Source: CAZYFH01 sp965197395 (GTDB lineage: Bacteria; Acidobacteriota; Vicinamibacteria; Vicinamibacterales; UBA8438). Taken from it: a stretch of DNA of 64,000 nucleotides. Made by a program: the position numbers and the translations under genes. Of this stretch, positions 55,597 through 64,000 are shown piece by piece. Each line of letters opens with the position of its first letter. Positions within the stretch are counted from its first letter, which is position 1. The notes below the pieces were generated by a model, which was not told where the DNA came from, searched no databases, and was given only the letters and a program-made list of their open reading frames with translations. The stretch spans positions 930,001 through 994,000 of the forward strand of contig CBDANB010000007.1 of the NCBI GenBank assembly GCA_965197395.1. The letters run 5' to 3'.

Positions 55597-56833
55597 GGAG
55601 ACCCGAAACGTGACGTGTTGTAGGCAGCGAGGCCGACAGGTTGACTCAGGCGGACGTGACTGGCAGTCGCTTCAGCTTCCGCTGGAATGACAAAACTCGT
55701 CCTTGACTGTGCAACCTCCGCGTCCGAGACTCCATTGGGTACGGAACGCCGTTCTGATTCCGAGCATCAAGAAACCGAGCCACAGGCAAGGGGCCAGAAC
55801 TGCTTTTGAAGACGGGCTCGCACCAGAAGTCAGTATACTGACTGGGGAGCTTCACGACGTCAAGGTCGCTGGGAAGGCTTCGTTGCCGGATCGAGGATCC
55901 GCCGGGGCTACGACTTGGCGCGGAACAGTGTTCTCCTCCCGCAACTCGAAAAAGCCCGGCAGACTGAACCGTACGTTATATTGAATCTGGCTTACGGCCA
56001 ACGTCAGCATCCATGTTGGGACTCTCGCAACGGAATCCGCAAGTGCCTGATACAAAAAGCGTTAGGAATCTCACTTGCCGATTAAGGCTCCGCTGGGTTA
56101 TAACTTCGGCCGAACTGGGCGGAGCCAGTTGCCAGAAAGTTGGGGCGCTTGAGTGCGGCGGATGCAGAACGCACTGGTCGCTCGTCGTCAGACCGGCATT
56201 CTGAATGAACGGTTCTTGCAGATGAATTCGATATCGATATGGCGGGGCTGGTGTGCCCATGCTTCGACGGTACTCGGTTGTGACGGGCGGTACTAAGGAC
56301 GAGTTGCTGACCGTTTCGAGTACGAGCCCAAGAGCGTCGACGCAGTAGACTTCGTCACGGACGATCGAGGCTCTGACGTTTGTTTGCTCGGAACACGATG
56401 TCGTCTGGGACCGAGGATATCCACGCATCGCGACCACACAGTCGCTGGGCGGGGAACTGGGCACCACGAGAGCATCATCACCTGATGCACGCGAGATGGG
56501 CGAGGATCAGCGGCGAGCAACGGCTGGAAGACCGTAACTGTGCATGTGCACATCGAGCCGCCGACCACGTCGAGGTCGAGAGCGAATCCATCGACGCGCG
56601 GGCTGGCGTCGCCGGTCGCCGCTTTCGTCGTACGGGTCGCGGTCCTTTCGAACGCCACGATGGCGGACGGCGCCAGACCGATTCGCTCATCGCGACGGTG
56701 GGGGTGGGGCCCCGGCGACAAATCGCGGCGCGTTTCTTGTGCACACAGCGGATCGGTTGGCGCACTGACGTGCACGGTAGCCTTCCGGCTTGATCAAACC
56801 GAGCCGTAACCAGTCCTTCTTGAGGAAGCCTTT
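55597..56833. other. gene-poor stretch with no recognised gene
   Basis: About 1.2 kb of visibly lower GC than its surroundings, with only short frames on both strands. One minus-strand frame near 56340 (VRDEVYCVDALGLVLETVSN) faintly resembles exported proteins of unknown function, so a decayed gene is possible. No RNA gene, repeat or IS end was seen. Confidence 0.45.
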
Positions 56834-57727
56834 GTGACACAGTCGGCCGACGACCGAGCGAAAGAGTTGCGCGAGTCTGACGGGGCGGACACATCCTCTG
56901 TGGGCACCGGTAGTGGTGACAGCGGTGGCGATGTGACCGACGGGGGTAGTCAGCGTGGCTATTCCCCGATCATTCGGAAGATACTCGACCGCCTCCGTAC
57001 GCTCGAGATCAAGATGACCCTGATTCTGGCGGCCGGCGGCATTCTTTTATCAGGGAATTTCTTTTTCAACTACCAGCAATTCGGTTCTGTGAACTCGAGG
57101 ATTGACGCGCTCCTCGGTCAATTCGCCACGCTCGCAGTGAACGTTGGAAGCAATCTGAGCCAGAGCGCGTCGGTGATCTATGGCCAAGCCCAAGGCAATC
57201 GCGGAGGTGTTTTTGTCGCGACGGAGCGGATTGAAGGCAGTGATGGCAGAGATGTATGTCACTCAATTCTCGCGATGATTGATCGTGGGAATCCAACGGT
57301 GGACTTGATCGAGCGCGAGTCCGCAGAGCGTAGCGATTGCGACATGGCACCACCACTCAACGATGCTCTCCGAGTGGTAGCAAATCAGCAAGGGAACTTG
57401 CCGACAGTCACCGTTGGGCAGCTCGTTGAGTCGGTCTTGGCGCTGGGTTTCTGGGACGACGTCATCGACCAAGAGGAGCGTACGCTTCCAGAAATCGACG
57501 TGCCACAAGAGATCGACAAAGACTCAAGCGTGTTGATCACGGCTGGCGATACGTCAGCCCTGCGGCGTGAACTCCTTAGATGGTATGAAGACCACGAAGG
57601 CGACATCGTCCCACCGAGGCGCAGGTCGGTTCAGCTTACCTTGCCGCTCGACGACCTGAGCACGCTTACCAGCGTTCTTCACGATTTACAGAAGGAAGTT
57701 CTCGAGCCGCTCCCCGCCGCCAACTGA
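56834..57727 (+). CDS. single-span membrane protein of unknown function
   Basis: A 297-residue protein with a Ser/Gly/Asp-rich N-terminus, one membrane segment (MTLILAAGGILLSGNFFFNY, about 56-75) and a soluble C-terminal domain with an amphipathic segment just after the membrane (FGSVNSRIDALLGQFATLAV). I do not recognise it. The GTG at 56834 has a GAGGAAG-like site. Base composition is lower in GC than most neighbours, consistent with acquired DNA beside the prophage. Confidence 0.6.
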   Translation: MTQSADDRAKELRESDGADTSSVGTGSGDSGGDVTDGGSQRGYSPIIRKILDRLRTLEIKMTLILAAGGILLSGNFFFNYQQFGSVNSRIDALLGQFATLAVNVGSNLSQSASVIYGQAQGNRGGVFVATERIEGSDGRDVCHSILAMIDRGNPTVDLIERESAERSDCDMAPPLNDALRVVANQQGNLPTVTVGQLVESVLALGFWDDVIDQEERTLPEIDVPQEIDKDSSVLITAGDTSALRRELLRWYEDHEGDIVPPRRRSVQLTLPLDDLSTLTSVLHDLQKEVLEPLPAAN

Positions 57728-57833
57728 GTCACTACTCGTTCCAGCCAGACGACCAGCTCGGAGCGCCGCGCCGACCCCTCGATGCCAGCATCGGAGTGCG
57801 TGCGAGTCGAGATCTACCGTGGTCCGTGGGATT

Positions 57834-58486
57834 GCTAGTTGCCGTGGGAGACCCCCCGGCTTTGCCGGGGCGGCCAGCAGCGTTTGACGTATCCGGGAGT
57901 CGCGTGAGGAAACTCCTTCCCGTGAGCCGCACAAGCATCACGAGAAGGAGTCCTCATGACGACGTACCGAAGTCTCAATCATACGAAATGGCACTGCCAG
58001 TATCACGTAGTGTTCATTCCGAAGTACCGGAAGAAAGCGATGTATGGAGGCGTCCGGCAGCAGCTGGGCGAGGTGCTGCGGCAGCTGGCGCGGCACCGCG
58101 AGAGCCAGGTGGAGGAGGGGCATCTGCTGCCCGACCACGTCCACATGTTGGTGTCGATCCCCCCGAAGTACTCGGTGGCGCAGGTGATCGGGTATCTCAA
58201 GGGGAAGAGCGCGATCCACATCGCTCGGGAGTTTGCGGGGCGGTCCCGGAACTTCGTGGGGCAGCACTTCTGGGCGCGCGGGTATTTTGTCTCGACGGTG
58301 GGCCGTGATGAACGGATCATCCGGGACTATATCCAGCAGCAGGAGCGAGAGGATCGGCGGCTGGATCAGTTGCCGTTGGACTAGAGCCGCCACCGTCAGG
58401 TGGCTCAAGTGACCGCGCAGCGGTCACGTCAGCCGCTTTGAGCGGCTCACAACTAAAGCCCCCGGCTTTGCCGGGGGATACTTACT
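57834..58486 (+). mobile_element. IS200-type insertion sequence, copy 2
   Basis: A 653-bp element, 6 bp longer than copy 1 because of two extra codons in tnpA. The same set of hairpins follows the gene. Its right end abuts the stop codon of an integrase fragment (58486-58584). Confidence 0.9.
57956..58384 (+). CDS. tnpA: IS200 family Y1 transposase TnpA, copy 2
   Basis: A 142-residue HUH transposase with HVHML and the catalytic Tyr region IIRDYIQQQ. It differs from copy 1 by an insertion of two residues (RR) near the C-terminus. ATG 57956. Confidence 0.93.
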   Translation: MTTYRSLNHTKWHCQYHVVFIPKYRKKAMYGGVRQQLGEVLRQLARHRESQVEEGHLLPDHVHMLVSIPPKYSVAQVIGYLKGKSAIHIAREFAGRSRNFVGQHFWARGYFVSTVGRDERIIRDYIQQQEREDRRLDQLPLD

Positions 58487-58584
58487 TAGCCGTGCAGAAT
58501 CGCCCCCAAGCGGTCCGCCGCATCCTGCTGCATAGACGGCAGCGCGTGCGCGTAGATCGACAGCGTCATCTCGATCCGCCTGTT
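58486..58584 (-). pseudogene. C-terminal fragment of a tyrosine integrase
   Basis: The minus strand encodes RRIEMTLSIYAHALPSMQQD followed by AADRLGAILHG and a stop. This matches the last 30 or so residues of the integrase at 59349-60536, including the catalytic Tyr, with several base differences. Nothing else of the second integrase is present. It marks an older, related integrative element at this locus. Confidence 0.82.
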
Positions 58585-58632
58585 GCGTGGTGAGCCACCA
58601 AATTGGAGAGGGGGGGGGCGGCCCGGTGTACG

Positions 58633-59313
58633 ATGGCAGTCCTACTCTCCTTTACGATGGAATCTGGTGACACGGCGGCTATCCGGGCGCGCATTGATCG
58701 AATCCGTCGCCTGGCTGATGACGATGAGGGCGTGACGGAGTACTACGAGGCTGCCTGCCTGGCACAGTCCGTCATCCACGACACACTTGGCGGCAGTCAC
58801 CCAGTGATGGCCGCTCTCGTAAACAGCGTTAATTCTCGGCATTACGAGAAAGCGCGGGCAGCGGCGAGGACTGTAGTGGCGCTCTATGACGAGGGCGCTC
58901 TCAAGAGCCCACGGCTCACTATTGCTGGTGAAATCGAGGGCGACATTCTGGATTTGGCCGAGGGACAAGCTCAGGCAGCCGAGCGGAACAGGGATTCGTC
59001 CCAGAAACTCATTCAGCTCGCGATCGCGGCTTTCCTAGCAGGTGCTGCGCTTGAAGATGCGCTCCGACGCCTCTGCGAGGCGCACGGTGTCGGTTACGAT
59101 TCTCAAACGTCGACAATATCCAAGCTGCAAGCCGCGCTTTACCAACCATCGAAGCAGATCGAGTTCATATCGCGGTCAGAGAGTAAACACGTCATTGCGT
59201 GGGGCGACACGAGGAACAAGGCCGATCACGGCAAGTTCGCTGACATCACACAGACCGAAGTGGTTGCAATGATTCTGGGTGTGCGCAGTCTCATTGAGAA
59301 ACACCTTCCGTAG
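58633..59313 (+). CDS. prophage-associated protein with a HEPN-like C-terminal motif
   Basis: A 226-residue, mostly helical protein. The C-terminal region (AIAAFLAGAALEDALRRLCE, then ending with VIAWGDTRNKADHGKFADIT) contains R-N-x3-H, the R-x4-H pattern of HEPN domains, and ends with a helix MILGVRSLIEKHL. HEPN domains are often RNases in toxin or abortive-infection systems, but many are inactive. It lies between two integrase sequences and faces away from the integrase, like a prophage accessory gene. ATG 58633 or 58657. Confidence 0.6.
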   Translation: MAVLLSFTMESGDTAAIRARIDRIRRLADDDEGVTEYYEAACLAQSVIHDTLGGSHPVMAALVNSVNSRHYEKARAAARTVVALYDEGALKSPRLTIAGEIEGDILDLAEGQAQAAERNRDSSQKLIQLAIAAFLAGAALEDALRRLCEAHGVGYDSQTSTISKLQAALYQPSKQIEFISRSESKHVIAWGDTRNKADHGKFADITQTEVVAMILGVRSLIEKHLP

Positions 59314-59348
59314 CCACAGTACTCGTCCCCCAACGGGCTCGTACATGC

Positions 59349-60536
59349 TTAGCCGTGCAGGATCGCTCCCAACCGCTCGGCAGCATCCTGCTGCATCGAC
59401 GGCAACGCGTGCGCGTAGATCGAGAGCGTCATCTCGATCCGTTTGTGCCCAAGTCGCTTCTGGACGACGTGGGCTGGTACGCCCGCCTGGAGCAGCAACG
59501 TCGCGCACGTATGGCGCATCCCGTGAAATTTGATGCGTCGCACGCCTGATTCTTTCAGGAGGCGTGCGTATTCGCGCTGCCCGAGGTTGTTGACCTGGAG
59601 CGGGTTCCCGAGTACGTCGTGGTGCCGCTGGAGGTCATTCCATTCCTTCGCGAAGATCAGCCCGTGGTCGTGATAGTGCTGCCGGTTCCGGAGCTTGATC
59701 TCCGCTTGATGCGCCTTGTGCTTCTTGAGCAGGCGCAACGTCTCAACTGCGAGTTCCAGCATCCGTGGCGCCTTGTTCTTCACTGGCCCGTAGAGCGGCG
59801 GCGAGCCCGGTTTGACGAGTTGCCGCTGCACGGTGAGCCGTCCCGCAGCGTCAAGATCCGACCAGCGTAGGCCGCACAACTCGGCTTTGCGCATGCCGGT
59901 GTCCAGCGCCAACGAATAGAACGCGGCCGGCTGCGGTCCAGCGGCCTTCGCGGCGGCGAGGAACAGCCTGGCCTCGTGTGCCTCCCATACATTCGCCAGC
60001 ACGTCCTCGTGGCCCTCCGGCGCGTGCGGCCTGTTTTCGGCCAGCGGCGCGACGTTGCGTTGGATGAGGTCGGCACGGACGGCAGCCTTGAGGGCGCTGT
60101 TAAGGATCGCATGGTGCTTCTCTCCCGTAGCCGGAGCAAGCCCGAGGTCGGCGTGGTACCGCTCTACGTCGAGCGCATGCAGCTCCTGAAGCCGGATCGC
60201 GCCGAGCTTCGGCTGGAGATGCCTGGTGATGGCGCTCCTGTACGTCTCGTACGCCCGGAGCGTCCGCCTTGGTGGTTTGATGGCCTTTTCCAGCCAGATG
60301 TCGAGCCATTCGCCGACCGTGACCTTGCTCGGTTCGACGAACGTGCCCTTGTTGGTGTCGGTGACCAGCTCAGCCAGTCGGCGTTCTGCGTCGCGCTTCG
60401 TGCCGCGCACCGTGATCCATTTCTGCTGGCGCGTGCGGCGGCTGGTGTCCGGATCGGTTCGGTAGCCAAGGTCGAGCACGATCGACCAACTCCCCTTGTA
60501 GCGTTTCTGAGACTGCCCCGCATGTGTCACCTCCAC
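59349..60536 (-). CDS. int: phage tyrosine integrase
   Basis: A 395-residue site-specific recombinase. The N-terminal arm and SAM-like domain (VTVGEWLDIWLEKAIKPPRR) precede the catalytic domain with Arg in DTGMRKAELCGLRW, HxxR in KFHGMRHTCATLLLQAG, a His in VVQKRLGHKRIEM and the nucleophile Tyr in LSIYAHALPSM. GTG 60536 is the likely start. It reads in the same direction as the other prophage genes. Confidence 0.93.
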   Translation of the reverse strand: MEVTHAGQSQKRYKGSWSIVLDLGYRTDPDTSRRTRQQKWITVRGTKRDAERRLAELVTDTNKGTFVEPSKVTVGEWLDIWLEKAIKPPRRTLRAYETYRSAITRHLQPKLGAIRLQELHALDVERYHADLGLAPATGEKHHAILNSALKAAVRADLIQRNVAPLAENRPHAPEGHEDVLANVWEAHEARLFLAAAKAAGPQPAAFYSLALDTGMRKAELCGLRWSDLDAAGRLTVQRQLVKPGSPPLYGPVKNKAPRMLELAVETLRLLKKHKAHQAEIKLRNRQHYHDHGLIFAKEWNDLQRHHDVLGNPLQVNNLGQREYARLLKESGVRRIKFHGMRHTCATLLLQAGVPAHVVQKRLGHKRIEMTLSIYAHALPSMQQDAAERLGAILHG

Positions 60537-60626
60537 GACAGGAGGGAAGGGGTTCGGCGGACTGCTTGATCGTGGATGTACGATTGGGCAGGCCGTCGAC
60601 CGCTTACCCCGGTTGACGGTTTAGGG

Positions 60627-60658
60627 GCGTCGGTTCGTGCTAGTAACACGACCGACGC
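60627..60658. other. hairpin between integrase and zinc-ribbon gene
   Basis: A stem of 12 pairs with a single bulge: GCGTCGGTTCGTG paired with CACGACCGACGC. It lies in the 169-bp gap upstream of the integrase start. It has no U-tract and could be a factor-binding or attenuation structure; function is not known. Confidence 0.4.
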
Positions 60659-60705
60659 TCCGCCTATTATACCGCGTTTCGGCCTATGAACACTGGCCAA
60701 AGTCC

Positions 60706-61041
60706 TCATGCCGACTCTTCGCTGTGCGGCGGTAGATTCTCGCGAGACGTCTCCTTCGGCTCTTCGCCCGTGCGCCGTGTCCGGGCGCGCAGGGCATCCA
60801 GCCAGCCGGGATCGTAGGGGTCCGGAGCCGCGCGCCCATGCATCGCCCGTTCTAGGCGCCTGAGCCTCCGACACGGCCAGCAATGCGTAGGCGGCGTGAA
60901 GCCGAGCCGCTGATACAACCGTTGCTCCCCGACCGTCCACGGGAAGCGCCCACGACATCGGCGACAGGTGCGTACAGCGCCTTTGGTCCTCGTTGACGGC
61001 TGTCGTCGGTCCGATGGGCTCGTGAAACTCACGATCACCAC
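60706..61041 (-). CDS. small zinc-ribbon protein of the prophage
   Basis: A 111-residue basic protein with CRRCRGRFPWTVGEQRLYQR, then HCWPCR, a CxxC pair plus CxxC pair like the zf-trcl probable zinc-binding domain. The C-terminal half is polar and low in complexity. The GTG start at 61041 overlaps the terminase stop, which argues for co-translation with it. Confidence 0.62.
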   Translation of the reverse strand: MVIVSFTSPSDRRQPSTRTKGAVRTCRRCRGRFPWTVGEQRLYQRLGFTPPTHCWPCRRLRRLERAMHGRAAPDPYDPGWLDALRARTRRTGEEPKETSRENLPPHSEESA

Positions 61042-62837
61042 TCTGGGGGCATCATTCGTTGCCCATCGCCGGCACCAAGGCAGAGCGAGATCAACTCGGG
61101 TGCCATCGCCGACCGGCGCGCCTGCAGAGCGGTGACGAGGCCCGCCGTGGCGGTCGCGTAGTCGTCATGCTCGCCGTTTTGGTGCGTGATCTTCCCGCCC
61201 TTCCAGACCAGTCCGAGGAGTGGCTGTTCCAATCGCGGGACGTCAGGCAACACGACGGCCTGGCTGTTTAACAACGGCTCGAGGGCTTCGTACAACTGCG
61301 AGGTCGTCCTGCTTGCCACCGCGTAGGTGATGCCGGCGTTCTCGAACTGCGCACGGAAGGTCAGGCCGGCATAGCGGTCGCCCGTGATCCGCGAGATTCG
61401 GTACTCGCGCAACTTGCGCACGAACCGTTCAACGGCCTTGTTGGGGTCGAAGGGTGGATGCTGACCTTGGTCGAGGAGCACATCGACGACGGCGCGTCCC
61501 TCAGCGTCCTCGTGACCGATGGCGATGACGGCGTCGTCCGAGCTGCCGCCGCTCATGTCGCCGAACGCTTCGTGGTCGACGCCGACCTCCGGCGGGCGCA
61601 ATGTGACGCCGCGAGCGATCGCGTCCATGACGGGGCCGGGCTGGAAGGCCGACCCCTCCGGGAGGCCCGGTAAGTTCAAGTGCAACCGCCTGTACTTGTG
61701 TGCCGGCAACCGATGCGCCTGCTGTTCCAAGTAGTGCTCGTCCGCCCAGGACTGCCTTGATGGGTTTGCCCGCTCCTCCGGCGTCAAGTGCTCAATATCT
61801 GATGCCGTGCAATAGTCAGCCGCCCACCAATCGAACAGCATCCTTGGGTCGGTGCCAGCTTTGCCGACGCGGAACATGTCATATAGGGGGACACCGGGCC
61901 TATGGAACATCGACGCGTAGGACGTGATCCACATCTGCGCGTCGAGACGCGTCGGGTCGAACTGCATGGCCTCGAGGAGGCCCCAGTCACGATAGGCGTG
62001 GATCTCATCGAAGGCGCACAGGCGAAACGTCTTTCCGTGGGCGCCTGTGACGTCCTGGGCAGGCAACACTGTGATGAATCCGCCACCGTCGGTTCGTTCA
62101 ATGACGTTCCGTTTGATTCTCAGGAACGATTTCAATGCGCGGTTGGCGGCGATCAGCTTCTTTAACAGGCTGAGGTCGTCGAGCGCCTGCCCTTCATCGT
62201 TCGCAAGTATGTACACCTGCGACCCCTGCGGCGACTCGCTCATGACGGCGAAGAAACAGGCGAGCACAAGATCGGCGGACTTCCAGTTTTTTTGGGTCTA
62301 TCCGGGTTTCCCAACGCCATTTTGGGGCCTTTCGGGGTTTTTCGTGGGTGATTTGATTGGAAAGGCCCTGTGGGAGCTCGTGGAAAACGCACAGCGTTTT
62401 CCAAGGCACGGTGGGCGCGTTCTGTGCGTCCACGGCGCCGTCAGCTTCCACAGGGCCCGTCCGTGCGCGACAAGATGGCTCCCAGGGAGGGGGCCCATGC
62501 GTGATGTCGAACTGGACCGCTGCGTCCTCGGACTGCAGTCGACCGGCGAACAACTATGTTCGCGTCAACACCGTCGACCTGTACACGCCGAACGCTCGAT
62601 TTACCCCGGAAAGACTGGGATATCAGGTGCTTACGCTATTTGGGAAACTCGGATATAGCCGTTTTTTTTCGCTCGGCCCGACAGTGCAAGGTTGTAACGC
62701 GGCCGCTCGTTCTCGTCACGCTCGTCGAAGAACAACGTGAAATTGCGCCGACGGTACGGCTCGATGTGGTTGAGCAAGGGCGTGCCGTCGATCCACCGGA
62801 GGCGTCGGAACACGTCCAGCACTCGCGGCGGCGTCAC
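61035..62837 (-). pseudogene. phage terminase large subunit, split by MITE-A
   Basis: From GTG 62837 the minus strand encodes RVLDVFRRLRWIDGTPLLNH and a probable ATP-binding region, LALSGRAKKN. MITE-A at 62294-62660 interrupts it. The frame resumes WKSADLVLACFFAVM and continues through LCAFDEIHAYRD (Walker-B-like) and the nuclease domain (FGDMSGGSSDDAVIAIGH, HDDYATATAGLVTA). Removing the 367-bp element and 8-bp duplication restores 476 codons. The prophage can no longer package DNA. Confidence 0.87.
62294..62660 (+). repeat. MITE-A copy 4, long variant (367 bp)
   Basis: Starts GGGTCTATCCGGGTTTCCCA and ends TGGGAAACTCGGATATAGCC, flanked by a perfect 8-bp duplication gttttttt (62286-62293 and 62661-62668). 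It is 40 bp longer than copies 2 and 3 because of an extra stretch after the inner stem, and it has scattered substitutions. The 15-bp stem is retained with one G-T pair. Confidence 0.92.
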
Positions 62838-62858
62838 GGCAGTCGCTGACCAATGGCG

Positions 62859-64000
62859 TCATGATATTTCGCGGCCAGGTCGCGCGATGTGCCGTGACCG
62901 CGAGAGCGCCCACGCCAGCGCGCGCAACTCGTCGTCAGCGTCGCTACGCTGCAAGTCGACGCGCGTGCCCGAAGGACGCCCCAAGTAGGCAGCGGCCAAC
63001 GCAGGATGTTCAGTGGTGACTCGACGAACGGCCTCTGAGAGCGAAAGACCGTCGTCCTCGACAACTTCCTTCGAAAACGCCAGCAGTGTGGCGTCCGCAT
63101 TGTTCACAGCAGACGCCGGAGCGAGCTGCGTGACGCGGTACCATCCAGGAAGCCGCTGGCCATCCAGGCGTCGAAGCCTCGCGAATTCGTCATCGCCCTG
63201 CCCCACGGCCTCTTCGATTTCCAAGGTCATTCCGCCGAACTTCGTATCGTTGCGGATCGTGACGCGCTGTCCGAGTTTCGGTTCCTCTCAGGGATCGGTG
63301 CAGCTTTGGCCGGTTCCATGGCTAATAAGTCAAGCATTGTCATCGACTTACGTGGCTGGAGAACACCGTCTGTATCTGGAGAGGAACTGCAGGCTCTCGG
63401 AAAGTCCGGCCCACGGTACACGGCGGAAATCGCGAGGGGCCTGCCAGTGCCAAGGGGCTGAACAGTCAGCGAGGGTTCGGCCCAGCGGTAAAACGTCGGC
63501 GAAAGTCCAGGCCGCGTTCCACGAGTGTTCATGGTTCGTCGCCCTGTAAATGCCAGCGCCTCAGCACCTTGAGGTGGGACCGGCTGCCGTCGAGCAGGCC
63601 CCCCACCAAAAGCGGGGCCCGCGCAGGCGGCCGTCGACTGAGCGATAGACGACTTCACCGCTGATTCGCGGGCACGAACACATCCGCAGCCTCTTTCCAC
63701 GGCGTGGCTGACCTGCTGGGGGCTGAATCGTGCACACATTTGTGTGAGGAACCCGAGTTTCATTGAGTCCCTCCTTCCAGTGGCCAGCGGGATGGCAAGC
63801 TCATCGAGCCCCGTCGCCAGTGTGATCGCCGCCATGCCTTCCAGGAACGGATGATTCGTGATCGCCGCAGCGACCAACGTCGTCCCGATGTTCTTGCCGT
63901 TCTTCCAGACGTAGTCCTTGATGAACGAGGGTGAGACGTAGCGGTATTCGCACCTCCTGATCTTGGCCGCAGCGTCTGGCGTCCATTCCACTTCAGCCCA
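62859..64000 (-). pseudogene. Mu gpI-like phage protease/scaffold gene, split by MITE-B, partial
   Basis: The N-terminal part (from the window edge; VEWTPDAAAKIRRCEYRYVS, then TTLVAAAITNHPFLEGMAAI) matches the Mu protein I family of capsid maturation proteases. MITE-B at 63280-63753 interrupts it after DSMKLG. Removing it and one duplication (cgagtttc) restores the frame to QRVTIRNDTKFGGMTLEIEE and on to GREIS at 62859. The 5' end is outside the window. In Mu this gene also makes the scaffold. Its position upstream of the terminase is consistent with a phage structural block. Confidence 0.8.
63280..63753 (+). repeat. MITE-B copy 2 (474 bp)
   Basis: Appears identical to the copy at 31610-32083, in the same orientation, with a perfect 8-bp duplication cgagtttc (63272-63279 and 63754-63761). 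It splits a phage protease gene. Identity of the two copies implies recent transposition. Confidence 0.92.

Noticed and set aside
62294..62660. Open frames running through the MITE copies, such as one of 203 codons at 62047-62658
   Set aside because: They join host and element sequence and are not conserved between copies.

Overview
The window is about 64 kb of high-GC bacterial DNA. It has a normal set of housekeeping and catabolic genes, a remarkable load of insertion sequences and small non-autonomous elements, and many broken genes. The gene content fits Acidobacteriota, possibly the Vicinamibacteria: PknB-type kinases with C-terminal TolB/WD40-like propellers, a carboxypeptidase-regulatory-domain plus cytochrome c lipoprotein, PQQ quinoproteins, paired M16 peptidases, DinB and NamZ proteins, and amidohydrolase lipoproteins. 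The phylum is an inference. The density of mobile DNA and pseudogenes suggests relaxed selection, as in a host-associated lineage. No rRNA, tRNA or CRISPR array was seen.

Layout. 0-9 kb: edge of a MITE-like repeat, an epoxide-hydrolase-like lipoprotein, a cytochrome c lipoprotein, then a junction where a 5'-truncated group II intron, an IS3-family element and a truncated Ser/Thr kinase abut. 9-14.6 kb: a secreted protein, YjbQ, two M16 peptidase subunits, an IS200 element and an alpha/beta hydrolase. 14.6-16.9 kb: a rhodanese gene split by an ISL3-family IS that itself carries a MITE. 17-25.7 kb: amidase, pyruvate kinase, FAD oxidoreductase, SRPBCC, DinB, NamZ and Dam methylase, with decayed quinoprotein and kinase genes. 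26-29.4 kb: an HNH/DUF222 gene scrambled around an IS3 element, then a toxin-antitoxin pair. 29.4-32.7 kb: FxsA, a deleted amidase and a quinoprotein split by a second MITE type. 32.8-39.6 kb: a co-directional catabolic cluster (acyl-CoA dehydrogenase, CoA-transferase, MaoC hydratase, amidohydrolase, MmgE/PrpD, CitE-like lyase). 39.6-52.6 kb: an unusual radical SAM protein, an M1 peptidase, a deleted glycosyltransferase gene, a complete group II intron, a hybrid histidine kinase, a membrane glycosyltransferase and infA. 52.8-64 kb: a TetR-like gene split by IS3, an IS200 copy, and a decayed prophage (integrase, zinc-ribbon protein, terminase, Mu-I-like protease) whose terminase and protease genes are each split by a different MITE.

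The main finding is two families of small mobile elements with intact 8-bp target duplications. MITE-A (327-367 bp, four copies) shares its terminal inverted repeats with the ISL3-family IS in the rhodanese gene, which is its likely transposase source. MITE-B (460-474 bp, three copies) has no autonomous partner in the window and contains a conserved core of about 60 bp. Removing each element and one copy of its duplication restores an open frame in the rhodanese, quinoprotein, terminase and protease genes. The insertions therefore look recent.
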